From Neomoorella sulfitireducens (GTDB lineage Bacteria > Bacillota > DSM-521 > Neomoorellales > Neomoorellaceae), in contig NZ_JANRHG010000001.1 of assembly GCF_024733845.1 (NCBI RefSeq), positions 372,001-436,000 of the forward strand: DNA of 64,000 bases, written 5' to 3'. Both the position numbers and the translations under genes were made by a program. Below are positions 25,595 through 34,775 of the stretch, one piece after another (position 1 is the stretch's first letter; every line of letters begins with the position of its first letter). The notes under the pieces were generated by a model. That model did no database searches. It had not been told where the DNA came from and saw only the letters and a list, made by a program, of their open reading frames with translations.

Positions 25595-25798
25595 TCACTC
25601 CTTTGCCGGCATGGGACCCACCAGCTTGCCCGGGTTTAAAATACCCAGGGGGTCCAGGGCTTCCTTGAGCCGCTGCATGACGGCAACGCCGCCGGCGCCG
25701 AATTCCAGCTCCATATATTTTTGTTTGGCGATGCCGATGCCATGTTCACCGCTTAAAGTCCCGCCCAGGAAAATGGCCGTATGGAAACCCTTCATCAC
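25595..25798 (-). pseudogene. C-terminal fragment of a GlcD-type FAD-linked oxidase
   Basis: 67 residues with the FAD-oxidase C-terminal signature GGTLSGEHGIGIAKQKYMEL and the ending LDPLGILNPGKLVGP. A full subunit has about 460 residues; everything N-terminal to this motif, including the FAD-binding domain, is missing, and the frame is closed by TAA a few codons upstream. It abuts glcF in the normal glcD-glcF order, so the gene has suffered a large 5' deletion. The 280 bases upstream to purA hold no other gene. Confidence 0.85.
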
Positions 25799-26033
25799 AA
25801 TATCTTAAGGCTCGCAATGGTCTGGTAATTTTGTCCGGCCTGACCACCTGATGGTTCTATTATAACATTTTTTTGCAGCAATTCAATAAGTATTTTGCCG
25901 GAGGCCTCTTGTTTGTTGCGGCTCCCTTTAAAAAGGCCCCGTATAATATTTAATGTTTGTGTTATCCATTTCGCAAACTTGGTTACAAATATTAACCAGC
26001 ACCGCTGCTATTCATGCCGGCAATCTTACCCCA

Positions 26034-26062
26034 AAATAAAAACTGGCCTTCCCAGGCCAGTT
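26034..26062 (-). terminator. Terminator of purA
   Basis: An 8-bp stem AACTGGCC/GGCCAGTT with loop TTCCCA is followed on the minus strand by TTTTATTTT. It lies 18 bases after the purA stop codon. The remaining sequence between 25800 and 26034 is AT-richer and shows no gene. Confidence 0.85.
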
Positions 26063-26079
26063 GTAAACATGAACATGGC

Positions 26080-27363
26080 TTATAAAACTTCTTCCACCAC
26101 AATAGTCTCGTCCCGGCGCGGGCCGACGGCGATAAGATGAATGGGTACACCGGCCAGTTCCTCGATTCGCCGGATATATCCCCGGCAGGCGGCCGGCAAA
26201 TCTGCCAGGGTCCTGGCCTTGGTGATATCTTCATGCCAGCCGGGCAGTTCTTCATACACCGGTTCGCACTGCTCCAGGACTTTCAACCTGGCCGGGAAAT
26301 CCCGCAGGATCTCCCCACCGTAGCGATAACCGGTACAAATACGAAGAGGCTCTATGCCCGTCAGGACGTCCAGCTTGGTCAGGGCGATGCCCGTCAGGCT
26401 GTTGACTTCAGCGGCATGACGCAGGATTACCGTATCCAGCCAGCCGCAGCGGCGCGGCCGCCCGGTTGTAGTACCGTACTCCCTGCCCTGCTCCCTCAAA
26501 GTGTCGCCGAGGCTTCCCGTTATTTCAGCCGGGAAAGGCCCGGCTCCCACCCGGGTTGTATAGGCCTTGGCCACTCCCAGGACCTTGTTGATCTTCGTCG
26601 GGCCGATGCCGGCACCGATACAGGCCCCGCCGGCCGTGGGATAAGAAGAAGTCACAAAAGGATAGGTCCCCTGATCCAGGTCCAGGAGCGTCCCCTGGGC
26701 GCCTTCAAAGAGAACTTTGCGGCCCTCCTGCAGGGCCCCGTTAACCAGGCGGCCGGTATCGGCGATAAGGGGCCGCAGGCACCCGGCATAACCGGCATAC
26801 TCGTCCAGGATGGCCTCTAGCTCGTAGCCCGGACGGTCGTAAATTTTTGCCAGCACTTCGTTGACTGCGGCCAGGTTGCGGGCCAGTTTGTCACGAAATT
26901 CCTCCCAGTCAAGAAGATCGCCCACCCGGATGCCCGTTCTGGACGTTTTATCTACATAAGCAGGACCGATGCCCCGTTTGGTGGTGCCAATCCGGGCTTC
27001 ACCCCGGCGCTCTTCCTCGGCGGCATCCAGGCCCTTATGGTAAGGTAAAATAAGGTGGGCCCGGTCGCTGATTCGTAAACCAGATGTATCTACACCCCGC
27101 TCCGCCAGGCCGTCCAGTTCCTGGACCAGGACGGCCGGATCGACAACCACGCCGTTGCCGATAAGGCAGAGCTTGCCAGGGTAGAGGATGCCGGAAGGCA
27201 CCAGGTGCAGTTTGAACTCCCGTTCCCCGACCATTACCGTATGGCCGGCGTTGCTCCCTCCCTGGTAACGGACTACCACTTCCGCTTTCTCCGCCAGGTA
27301 ATCGGTAACTTTCCCCTTGCCCTCATCGCCCCACTGGGCTCCCACCAGGACTACCGCCGCCAT
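26080..27363 (-). CDS. purA: Adenylosuccinate synthetase
   Basis: 427 residues from the ATG at 27363. The P-loop [17 protein letters not shown] stands at the N-terminus, with GGSNAGHTV, the IMP-binding [14 protein letters not shown] and [20 protein letters not shown]. It joins aspartate to IMP using GTP in AMP synthesis. A TTG six codons upstream was rejected as start because the ribosome site GGCGGTG lies between the two. It stands alone between the lactate cluster and a flavoprotein gene. Confidence 0.97.
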   Translation of the reverse strand: MAAVVLVGAQWGDEGKGKVTDYLAEKAEVVVRYQGGSNAGHTVMVGEREFKLHLVPSGILYPGKLCLIGNGVVVDPAVLVQELDGLAERGVDTSGLRISDRAHLILPYHKGLDAAEEERRGEARIGTTKRGIGPAYVDKTSRTGIRVGDLLDWEEFRDKLARNLAAVNEVLAKIYDRPGYELEAILDEYAGYAGCLRPLIADTGRLVNGALQEGRKVLFEGAQGTLLDLDQGTYPFVTSSYPTAGGACIGAGIGPTKINKVLGVAKAYTTRVGAGPFPAEITGSLGDTLREQGREYGTTTGRPRRCGWLDTVILRHAAEVNSLTGIALTKLDVLTGIEPLRICTGYRYGGEILRDFPARLKVLEQCEPVYEELPGWHEDITKARTLADLPAACRGYIRRIEELAGVPIHLIAVGPRRDETIVVEEVL

Positions 27364-27462
27364 GCAAGCACCGCCTTTCAATATATTGATATTATTTGTT
27401 TATAACCCAGTTTTATTTCTTCCCCGCCCCGTACCGGGGCCGGGTGCCGACGGGACCGCCGG

Positions 27463-28851
27463 TTAAGCGCCGGTTATAATGGCCCGGGCGGCAATGACGC
27501 CGGCCGCCGAAGCCTGGGCCAGACCCCGGGTAACCCCGGCGCCGTCGCCGGCAGCGTACAGGCCGGGGATATTGGTCTGCAGTTCCCGGCTCAAGCTGAG
27601 CCTTGAAGAGTAAAATTTAACCTCCACGCCGTAGAGCAGGGTGTGCCGGGAATAGATCCCCGGGGCGATTTTATCCATGGCCGCCAGCATCTCCACAATA
27701 GCCGTGAGGTGCCGGTAAGGGAAGACCAGGGACAGGTCCCCGGGCGTGGCTTCGGTCAGGGTCGGCGTTACCAGGCCCTTCTCCAGGCGGTCGGCCGTAG
27801 TCCGCCGCCCCGACAGGAGGTCCCCCAGGCGCTGGACCAGAACGCCGCCGCCCAGGAGGTTGGCCAGCTGGGCCACATAACGGCCGTAGGCAATAGGTTC
27901 CTTGAAAGGCTCGGTAAAGGTTTTGCTCACCAGCAGGGCAAAGTTGGTATTGTTGGTCTTTTTGTCCGCATAGGAATGGCCGTTAACCGTCACCAGGCCC
28001 TCATTATTTTCCAGCACTACTTCCCCGTAAGGGTTCATGCAGAAGGTGCGTACCCGGTCGTCGAATTTCCGCGAGTAAAAGATAAATTTGGATTCGTAAA
28101 TAACGCTGGTCAGGTGTTCCATAACGGCGGCCGGCACTTCCACCCGCACGCCGATGTCCACGGGATTGACGGCCAGCTTCAGGTTTAAACTGGCAGCCAC
28201 CCGGCGCAGCCAGTCGGCGCCTTCCCGGCCGGGAGCCAGGACCACATAACGGGCACCGATCTCTTCACCCCGCCGGGTAACCACCGCGGTAACCCGGTTG
28301 TTGTCCACTAGGATTTCCTCAACCGGCGTATCGGTGCGCACCTCGACACCGCGCTCTTCCAGGTAATCCTTCATGGCCTGGAGGATCTCCTGGGTGCGCC
28401 CGGTACCCAGGTGGCGAATGGGGGCTGGGATAAGCTTTAAATCGGCCAGGACGGCCTGGCGCTGGATATCGGCAATCCGCTCATCCTCGAGGCTGCCGTA
28501 GACCTTTTCCGGCGCCCCAAAATGGCGGTAGACGCCGTCGACATAATCTATTAAAGCCGTTACTTCCCGTTCCGGTATATATTCACTCAGCCAGCCGCCG
28601 ACTTCCGGCGACAGGGTTAATTTGCCGTCACTGAAAGCCCCGGCTCCTCCCCACCCGGATACTACCGAACAGGGGTTGCAGTGCAGGCAGCTGGAACGCG
28701 TCTCCTTGGACGGGCACACCCGGCGATTTAGACCGTGCCCCTTCTCCAGGATGAGCACTTTGAGCCCGCTTTCCTGCCGTACCAGCTCCAGGGCGGTGAA
28801 AATCCCTGCCGGGCCGGCGCCAACGATGACCACATCATATTTTCCAGCCAT
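27463..28851 (-). CDS. FAD-dependent dehydrogenase of the COG2509 type
   Basis: 462 residues. N-terminal FAD Rossmann motif VVIVGAGPAGIFTALELV, then a cysteine-rich stretch CPSKETRSSCLHCNPCSVVSG and SGWGGAGAFSDGKLTLS, and a C-terminal FAD end GLYAAGDGAGVTRGLAQASA. These features mark a widespread clostridial flavoprotein family whose reaction is not established. The four clustered cysteines could bind iron-sulfur or zinc. 100 bases upstream of purA in the same direction; there may be cotranscription. Confidence 0.8.
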   Translation of the reverse strand: MAGKYDVVIVGAGPAGIFTALELVRQESGLKVLILEKGHGLNRRVCPSKETRSSCLHCNPCSVVSGWGGAGAFSDGKLTLSPEVGGWLSEYIPEREVTALIDYVDGVYRHFGAPEKVYGSLEDERIADIQRQAVLADLKLIPAPIRHLGTGRTQEILQAMKDYLEERGVEVRTDTPVEEILVDNNRVTAVVTRRGEEIGARYVVLAPGREGADWLRRVAASLNLKLAVNPVDIGVRVEVPAAVMEHLTSVIYESKFIFYSRKFDDRVRTFCMNPYGEVVLENNEGLVTVNGHSYADKKTNNTNFALLVSKTFTEPFKEPIAYGRYVAQLANLLGGGVLVQRLGDLLSGRRTTADRLEKGLVTPTLTEATPGDLSLVFPYRHLTAIVEMLAAMDKIAPGIYSRHTLLYGVEVKFYSSRLSLSRELQTNIPGLYAAGDGAGVTRGLAQASAAGVIAARAIITGA

Positions 28852-28991
28852 CCGTCTCCCCTCCTCAACCTGTTTCCGGGCAAAAAAATAGCCCCTGCAT
28901 CGGGATTAGCCAGAACAACATTATAATTTTACCAGACCCTTTACGGGGCGTCAAGGAGAATCGGTTCTCTGCTATAGGCAGCTCCTTATAA

Positions 28992-29023
28992 ACAATAAAG
29001 CCGTCCCTCTGGGAGGGAGGCTT
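28992..29023 (-). terminator. Terminator after the LeuC-like gene
   Basis: A stem AAGCC-TCCCTC/GAGGGA-GGCTT with one bulge is followed on the minus strand by TTATTGTTT, about 20 bases past the LeuC-like stop codon. Confidence 0.6.
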
Positions 29024-29041
29024 ATTACAAGAAGGTAATCG

Positions 29042-30211
29042 TCAACCGGCTACAATGGCTCCGGCGATAGCTGCCAGGCCTGCCGTCCGGGGTGAAGCCA
29101 GGTAAATTTCCGCCTCGGGAGAACCCATGCGCCCGGGAGTGTTGCGGACTGTAGCTGCCAGCACCCGGTCGCCAGGCGCCAGCAAGCCGGCATGCTGCCC
29201 CGGACAGGGACCACAACCGGGAGGCAGAATTACGGCCCCCTGCTGTAGTAAGCTCCTGCTCAAACCCCTGGCTTCCATCTCCTGCAAAACAGCCCTGGAT
29301 GCCGGTACTAACAGCAGGTTTACTTCCCTGTGAACAGGTCTGCCGTTCATAGCAGCGGCCAGTTCCTCAAAATCCTCCAGGCGACCGCTCCCGCAACCGC
29401 CTACCAGAACCTGGGTTACGGTTAAGCCGGCCACTTCATGCACCGGTTGAATTTTAGTTGGAGCCGGAGGGCAGGCAACAAGGGGATGCAGCGTAGAAGC
29501 ATCAATAATTAAATCGCTGCCGGCAACCTGTTCCTCTGGTGGCAGGATCATCCCCGTCATACAGCCCATTTCGCCGATCAGGTTACAAACGCTCATCCGT
29601 CCACTCGGCGAAAGCTGCCAGACACCCTCTCCCTGCAGCAGTAGGGCTTTATTTTTTAAGGCGCCTCCTCCCAAGCGTCGCAGGAGTTCCAATCCTAGAT
29701 CACGCGGGGATACCCCTGGTGACAAGCTGCCATTTATTTTTACTATTACCGTTTCCGGCACCGCTAAGCGAAGTTGTCCGGCAAGCAATACCGGTACCAA
29801 ATCGGCAGGGGTCAGAGAAAATGCTATGGCACCAAAGGCGCCTGACGTTGTTACATGACCATCGGCACCGGCAATAATCATGCCGGCCCGGGGCTGGAAA
29901 AATTCGGCCACCACCTGGTGGAGGACACCTTCACACTTGTCAAAAAGGTTAATTCCCTGCTGGCGGGCGTAAGCCTTTAATTGCAAATGAAGTTGCCGGC
30001 TCGCTATCGTCGGCGCCGGCATAACATGATCGAGAGTAAAAACCACTTTTGCCGGTTGCGCGACTTTTTCCCCTTCAGGCCAGGCAGCCAGGACTTTAGC
30101 GGCAGTACCATCATGAGCAAGAATTAAATCAACGTTTATGGTTATCTCTTCGCCTGGTACTATTCGCTCCATCCCGGCTGCAGCACCCAGGGCTTTAAAG
30201 AAAAAGTTCAT
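29042..30211 (-). CDS. Diverged aconitase-family protein (LeuC/homoaconitase-like)
   Basis: 389 residues from ATG at 30211, which follows GAAGGGAAG; a longer frame starting at 30289 has no ribosome site. Aconitase-superfamily order is clear: LDHVMPAP, HQVVAEFFQPRAGMI, GADGHVTTSGAFGA, the cysteine loop VLVGGCGSGRLEDF, the Cys pair PPGCGPCPGQHAG and the end GRMGSPEAEIYLASP. The three cysteines that hold the 4Fe-4S cluster are kept. Substrate-site residues differ: DSHT reads DGHV, and SCTNGR reads GCGSGR. No small (LeuD) subunit is encoded in the window. The substrate is unknown; a hydroxyacid isomerase or dehydratase is plausible. Confidence 0.75.
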   Translation of the reverse strand: MNFFFKALGAAAGMERIVPGEEITINVDLILAHDGTAAKVLAAWPEGEKVAQPAKVVFTLDHVMPAPTIASRQLHLQLKAYARQQGINLFDKCEGVLHQVVAEFFQPRAGMIIAGADGHVTTSGAFGAIAFSLTPADLVPVLLAGQLRLAVPETVIVKINGSLSPGVSPRDLGLELLRRLGGGALKNKALLLQGEGVWQLSPSGRMSVCNLIGEMGCMTGMILPPEEQVAGSDLIIDASTLHPLVACPPAPTKIQPVHEVAGLTVTQVLVGGCGSGRLEDFEELAAAMNGRPVHREVNLLLVPASRAVLQEMEARGLSRSLLQQGAVILPPGCGPCPGQHAGLLAPGDRVLAATVRNTPGRMGSPEAEIYLASPRTAGLAAIAGAIVAG

Positions 30212-30376
30212 GCCTGAAGACTTCCCTTCTAAAAATTTAGCCTTCAGTTTACCTTTTGCACATAAACGCCTATACAACCACCCGAACATACCCGGGTATA
30301 TGGTAAAAACGTCTGGTGCCTGTAAAATCCATCTCGCCCAATGCAGTATCGGTTAGCCTTTTTCTGCTTTTAGCTC

Positions 30377-30424
30377 ACCTGGCCCGGATTGGGCGCCTGC
30401 AAGCAACTTCCATCCGGGCCAGGT
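30377..30424. repeat. Long inverted repeat between GntP and LeuC-like genes
   Basis: A 13-bp perfect stem ACCTGGCCCGGAT/ATCCGGGCCAGGT encloses 22 bases. It lies just after the GntP stop. The T-run sits on the plus-strand side, which has no gene to end, so on the minus strand it is not a standard terminator; it may be an mRNA-processing or stability hairpin. Confidence 0.55.
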
Positions 30425-30433
30425 TTTTGTTGC

Positions 30434-31780
30434 TTAAATAAGATGCATAAGCCACATGACATAGACGGCAATCATGGAGAAGATACCGCCAACGAGCGTA
30501 ACGCCGCCGTAGGAAATCAAGGCAGATTTAAGTTCCATCTTGGAAAGAGAAGTGCATACCCAGAAATAACTGGAATTTACATATTTGATAATTACCGAAC
30601 CGGCGGCCCCGGCCAGCATGGCAGCTTCCGGGCTTAAATTAAGAGTTCCCAGCATGGGGGCTACCAGAGAACCTGCAGTAATGACGCCTACAGTCGTCGA
30701 ACCGGTTATCATGTTGCCAATTACGCCTAAAACAAAGGGCAGGAAAATGGCCGGAACCCCCGTCTGGGCCACGGACTTAGCAATCAGATCTACCGCCGGT
30801 GTTCCCTTTAAAATTTCACTCAAGGACCCACCCAGGCCAGTTACAACAATGATCATAGCAGAAGTCCGCAGGGCATTTTCAATCCACTCACTGTTTTGTT
30901 TCTTTTTCTGCTCTCCCTTGGTATTGCGGTAGGCCAGCCAAACACCAATGGATAAGGCCACAACCGGCCAACCTAAATAGGTAAGGGCAAGCCTTAAAAA
31001 GCTTTCTTTAGGAAGGGCAAAAGAAGCTACACTCTGCCCGGCAATCAAAATTAAGGGGATGAGGATAGGCGCATATGCCGCCGCCGTGGTGGGCAGTTCG
31101 GCTTCCATCCCTTTTTCGGCAAATGATTGACCCAGAAACTCTTTCGACGGTGGTGAAGGCACCCGTGGCCCCACTATTTGTGCATAAACCCAGCCCGCCA
31201 GGGAGCCTACAAGGCAGGCAATGCTACCAAAAACGATAATTTTACCAACATCGGCTTTTACCAGGGCCGCGGCCGCCAGCGGTCCGGGTGTAGGTGGCAC
31301 CATGGCATGGGTAAGCTGCATGGCCCCCACCAGTCCCGTAGCCATCACGCTCATATTGGTGCCTACTTTAATAGCCGCCGAATGCACTAAAGGATTCAAG
31401 ATAACGTAACCGATGTCGGAAAAGATGGCAATTCCGATAACGAAACCGGTCAAAGTCAGGGCCAGGGGCATCCTTTTTTCGCCGACCCATTTAATCATGG
31501 TTAAGGTAATTTTTTCAATGCCGCCAGTATTCTTTAAGGCCTCGGCAATAATCGAGCCAAGGACAATTACGACGGCAATAGATTGGACTGTTTTACCAAA
31601 ACCTGTTTCAAAAGCTTTAATAAAAGCATTTATATTCTTGCCTGTAACTAGCCCCATTAAGACGATGGGGATTAAGAGGGACAGGAAAACATGCCATTTG
31701 AACTTCCCGATAAGCAAAAAGAGCAAAGCAATAACGGCTACAAAGGCGGATAAGGCCACAACTGCACTTTCGATAATCAT
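30434..31780 (-). CDS. GntP-family organic-acid permease
   Basis: 448 residues, about twelve to fourteen membrane segments. The GntP signature occurs at THAMVPPTPGPLAAAALV, with IFSDIGYVILNPLVHSAAI before it and GVIGNMITGSTTVGVITAG near the C-terminal half. The family moves gluconate and other hydroxyacids with protons. It is encoded downstream of the oxidoreductase genes and upstream of the LeuC-like gene in the same direction, so it may import the substrate of that set. Confidence 0.87.
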   Translation of the reverse strand: MIIESAVVALSAFVAVIALLFLLIGKFKWHVFLSLLIPIVLMGLVTGKNINAFIKAFETGFGKTVQSIAVVIVLGSIIAEALKNTGGIEKITLTMIKWVGEKRMPLALTLTGFVIGIAIFSDIGYVILNPLVHSAAIKVGTNMSVMATGLVGAMQLTHAMVPPTPGPLAAAALVKADVGKIIVFGSIACLVGSLAGWVYAQIVGPRVPSPPSKEFLGQSFAEKGMEAELPTTAAAYAPILIPLILIAGQSVASFALPKESFLRLALTYLGWPVVALSIGVWLAYRNTKGEQKKKQNSEWIENALRTSAMIIVVTGLGGSLSEILKGTPAVDLIAKSVAQTGVPAIFLPFVLGVIGNMITGSTTVGVITAGSLVAPMLGTLNLSPEAAMLAGAAGSVIIKYVNSSYFWVCTSLSKMELKSALISYGGVTLVGGIFSMIAVYVMWLMHLI

Positions 31781-31939
31781 TAGGTTCCCCCCTGTCTTTA
31801 ATTTTAATTTTCGGCTTGATTTCTATATTCCCTTTTATAATAACCTTCTACGGCGTCCCCCCCTTGCTATTTTTAGTAAAAAAATCCTGCATCACTCCCC
31901 TCTAAAATTCAATGAACTACACCCCGGAAAAAACTCCAT

Positions 31940-32371
31940 TTAATTGTGGGGCGTAAACACGCCCAGCTTGCTTAATGCTGCTAAAATCACTTCTTCTTTA
32001 TTTACACCTGCGCCTGAATCAAGGGAAATCAATTGCCAGTTAACCGACTGATTGCTTTTTTTTACCTCCGGATCAGCGTTAATGGCTATAACCTGCCCTC
32101 CGGTCTTCAACCCCCTGGTCACATCCATGATAGCCAGGAGGCTGTTGTCCAGGACCACTACGACATCGGGGCGGGTGGCATTGGCCGAGCGCTCCCTGAT
32201 AAAGTCGTCATCAATCCGAACCACCGCCTGCATCGCCGCCCCTGGCCGGTAGGCCCCGAAATTTTCAAAGACCTGGGCATATTTGCCGGCCGCCAGGGCG
32301 GCCTGGGCCACTTTTCCGGCCAGGGCGGTTACCGGCTGGCCGTAACGGCCGTGAAAGCGAATTTCGATCAT
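31940..32371 (-). CDS. 2-oxoacid:ferredoxin oxidoreductase, gamma subunit
   Basis: 143 residues, short for a gamma subunit (usually around 180-190). The start IEIRFHGRYGQPVTALAGK corresponds to the family motif HGRGGQG but has Tyr and Pro in place of two glycines; YAQVFENFGAYRPGAAMQAVV and DVVVVLDNSLL follow as expected. The subunit contacts CoA or supports the dimer. Its ATG overlaps the stop of the beta gene (ATGA). The altered glycine motif is a real oddity. Confidence 0.85.
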   Translation of the reverse strand: MIEIRFHGRYGQPVTALAGKVAQAALAAGKYAQVFENFGAYRPGAAMQAVVRIDDDFIRERSANATRPDVVVVLDNSLLAIMDVTRGLKTGGQVIAINADPEVKKSNQSVNWQLISLDSGAGVNKEEVILAALSKLGVFTPHN

Positions 32372-33240
32372 GACTGCACCTCCCGGAAGCGGCGATCAAC
32401 CTCGTCCTGAAGGTCCTGGATGGCCGCTTCATCCATGTTTTTAAAGCGCCCCTGGAGCCGCAGGTACTCCCGCACCGGTATCCGGCGTTCCGGGACAACC
32501 GTCACCCGCCGCCGCCCGTCGACCTCTTCATAAAGCTGCCACAGGCCACACTCCACCGCCATGCGGGCAAGCTGCACCGTCTGGTCCTCCCGGATGCCCC
32601 AGCCCCTGAAGCAGGGGGCCAGGATGTGGATGTAACGAAAGCCCTGGATGGCCATTGCCTTCTGGAATTTCTGCATCAGGTCCAGGGGATAGGCGACCGA
32701 GGCCGTAGCCAAATAAGGCGGGTGGTGGGCGGCCATTATGGCCAGCATATCCTTGCGCGGCGTCGGCTTGCCGGCAGGCGTGTCAGGCGTGATCGCCTGG
32801 TAGGGGGTAACACTGCCGGCCTGGCCGCCGGTGTTCATATAAGTTTCATTGTCGTAGCAGACGTGAATAATATTTTCCTGACGTTCGGCCGCCCCGGTCA
32901 GGGACTGGAAGCCGATGTCGGCCGTGCCGGCATCACCGGCCCAGGAGACTACATTAACGTCTTTAATCCCCTGGATGTCCAGGGCCGCCCTGATGCCTGA
33001 CGCAACCGCCGGGGCGCATTCAAAAAGGGAATGGTAAAAGGGCACCTTCCAGGCAGTAGTTAAACCCGACCCGCCGATGGTAGCCATACAGGAAGCAGGA
33101 ATGTTGATAATCGTCCGCGGGCCCAGGACCTTCATGGCCTGGCGCACCGCCAGGGCCGCACCGCAGCCGCGACAGCCGCCGTGACCGCCGGTAAAGAGCT
33201 CATCTTCCGGTACTTCAGCTAAAGTCTTGATTAGTTCCAT
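32368..33240 (-). CDS. 2-oxoacid:ferredoxin oxidoreductase, beta subunit (TPP-binding)
   Basis: 290 residues. Contains the thiamine-diphosphate binding region VVSWAGDAGTADIGFQSLTGA with the following CYDNETYMNTGGQ, and the N-terminal GCRGCGAALAVRQAMK cysteines of a proximal Fe-S site. Resembles PorB of four-subunit pyruvate:ferredoxin oxidoreductases. It decarboxylates a 2-oxoacid with the alpha subunit and reduces ferredoxin. Confidence 0.92.
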   Translation of the reverse strand: MELIKTLAEVPEDELFTGGHGGCRGCGAALAVRQAMKVLGPRTIINIPASCMATIGGSGLTTAWKVPFYHSLFECAPAVASGIRAALDIQGIKDVNVVSWAGDAGTADIGFQSLTGAAERQENIIHVCYDNETYMNTGGQAGSVTPYQAITPDTPAGKPTPRKDMLAIMAAHHPPYLATASVAYPLDLMQKFQKAMAIQGFRYIHILAPCFRGWGIREDQTVQLARMAVECGLWQLYEEVDGRRRVTVVPERRIPVREYLRLQGRFKNMDEAAIQDLQDEVDRRFREVQS

Positions 33241-33258
33241 GTTCCCTCACCTCCGGCT

Positions 33259-34419
33259 CTACAAGCCGTACCATTGATAGGGTGCCGGGGCCGTCCCGGA
33301 ACCCAGTTGCTCGCTTACCTGCCGGTAAATGCCGGCCAGGTCTTCCACGCCTACATCCCGGCCCCCGAGGCCCAGGATATAACTGTAAACCGGCGCGGCC
33401 GGAAAGCCGTACAGGCCGGCCCGCAGTTCCCGGGCCAGAGCACCACCAGCGCCATAGACAATATTTTTGTCCAGGGCTATTATCGCCCGGGCTGCCTGCA
33501 AACTCTCCCGTACTGCCGCCGCCGGGAAAGGCCGGAAGAGGCGGATTTTCAGCAGTCCCGCTTTTTCCCCCGCCGCCCTCAAATCGTCGACAGCCAACCT
33601 GGCCGTGCTGACCAGGGAGCCCATGGCCACCAGGACTATATCGGCATCCTCCAGGCGGTAGCCTGACACGGCGCCGCCCCAGTCGCGGCCCGTTATGCGG
33701 GCATAAGCCCCGCTGACTTCCTCGAGTACCTCGCCTGCATGCTGCAGGGCGGCGTCCTGGTGGTATTTATAGTCCATATACAGTTCCGGGCCGGTAACGG
33801 TGTTGACCGCCAGGGGATTATTTACATCCAGTACCGGCCGCCGCACCAGGGGCAGGAAGTTATCTATTGCTTCTTGTTCCGGCACGTCTACCGTTTCCCG
33901 GGTATGGGACTGGATATAACCCTCATAATTGACCATTACCGGCAGGCGCACGCCCTCGTCTTCCCCCAGGCGGAAAGCCTGGATGAGGCTATCCAGGACT
34001 TCCTGGTTGTTTTCGCAGAATAGCTGGACCCACCCGCACGTCTCCTGGGCCACCACGTCGCCGTGCTCGGGAAAGCGGCTGTGGGGTGCCGCCAGGGCCC
34101 GGTTGACGACGGCCATGACTACCGGCTGGCGGAGCCCGGAAGTATGGTAGAGGACCTCGCTCATGTAGGCCAGTCCCTGGGAGTTGGTAATAAGGAAAGA
34201 CCTGGCCCCGGCCATGGCCGCTCCCAGGGCCGCAGCCATAGCACTGTGGTCTGATTCCACCCGCACAAAATTACATTTCATACTGCCTTCAGCTATGAAC
34301 TGGGTTATCTTTTCCATGACCGGCGCCGCCGGCGTAATGGGATAGGAAGCCAGGACTTCTACCCGCGCCAGGCGGGCGGCGTGGGCGGCCGCTTCGTTGC
34401 CGTTTAATAACAGGCGCAT
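33259..34419 (-). CDS. 2-oxoacid:ferredoxin oxidoreductase, alpha subunit
   Basis: 386 residues of the PorA/VorB type. The TPP-activating Glu lies in FVRVESDHSAMAAALGA, preceded by VLASYPITPAAPVMEKI; MGSLVSTARLAVDDL and IRLFRPFPAAAVRESL mark the C-terminal domain. The substrate cannot be told from the sequence; pyruvate-type enzymes and branched-chain types look alike here. Fourth-subunit ferredoxin gene lies 17 bases upstream. Confidence 0.92.
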   Translation of the reverse strand: MRLLLNGNEAAAHAARLARVEVLASYPITPAAPVMEKITQFIAEGSMKCNFVRVESDHSAMAAALGAAMAGARSFLITNSQGLAYMSEVLYHTSGLRQPVVMAVVNRALAAPHSRFPEHGDVVAQETCGWVQLFCENNQEVLDSLIQAFRLGEDEGVRLPVMVNYEGYIQSHTRETVDVPEQEAIDNFLPLVRRPVLDVNNPLAVNTVTGPELYMDYKYHQDAALQHAGEVLEEVSGAYARITGRDWGGAVSGYRLEDADIVLVAMGSLVSTARLAVDDLRAAGEKAGLLKIRLFRPFPAAAVRESLQAARAIIALDKNIVYGAGGALARELRAGLYGFPAAPVYSYILGLGGRDVGVEDLAGIYRQVSEQLGSGTAPAPYQWYGL

Positions 34420-34436
34420 TTCCCTTCACTCCCTGC

Positions 34437-34730
34437 TTACTTCTCAATAAAGCCCCGGTTGCCGGCATATTCCGGTACCATGGTAATTGCCCGGACGGGG
34501 CACTCGACGGCGCAGATGCCGCAACCTTTGCAAAAACGTAAATCGACCCGCACTTCACCTTGATCTACCGCCAGGGCCGCGTCCGGGCAGTAGAAAAGGC
34601 ACTCGCGGCAGAGATTGCATTTCTGTTTTTCAAACACCGGCCGCCGCTCGCGTATACGCTCCATGGCCGCCCCGGCGGCCATGGTACCCGGCCTGGCCGA
34701 AGGTACTACCGGCAGCTCTTTTACCGCCAC
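34437..34730 (-). CDS. 2-oxoacid:ferredoxin oxidoreductase, delta subunit (ferredoxin-type)
   Basis: 97 residues from GTG at 34730, which follows GGAGG at a good distance. Two 4Fe-4S motifs: CNLCRECLFYCPDA and CKGCGICAVECPVR. It carries electrons from the catalytic site to external ferredoxin. A longer reading frame begins with ATG at 34787, but that ATG lies inside the sigma-54 promoter, so it cannot be transcribed as a start. First gene of the delta-alpha-beta-gamma operon. Confidence 0.9.
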   Translation of the reverse strand: MAVKELPVVPSARPGTMAAGAAMERIRERRPVFEKQKCNLCRECLFYCPDAALAVDQGEVRVDLRFCKGCGICAVECPVRAITMVPEYAGNRGFIEK

Positions 34731-34775
34731 TTTATTTCGCCTCCTCCGCTGTGACAACAGACATAAAATTATAAT

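Noticed and set aside
27363-27381. A TTG start for purA six codons upstream
   Set aside because: The ribosome binding site lies between the TTG and the ATG, and purA proteins normally begin directly before the P-loop.
30377-30424. Terminator for the GntP gene
   Set aside because: The T-run is on the wrong strand for the minus-strand gene, so it was recorded as an inverted repeat only.
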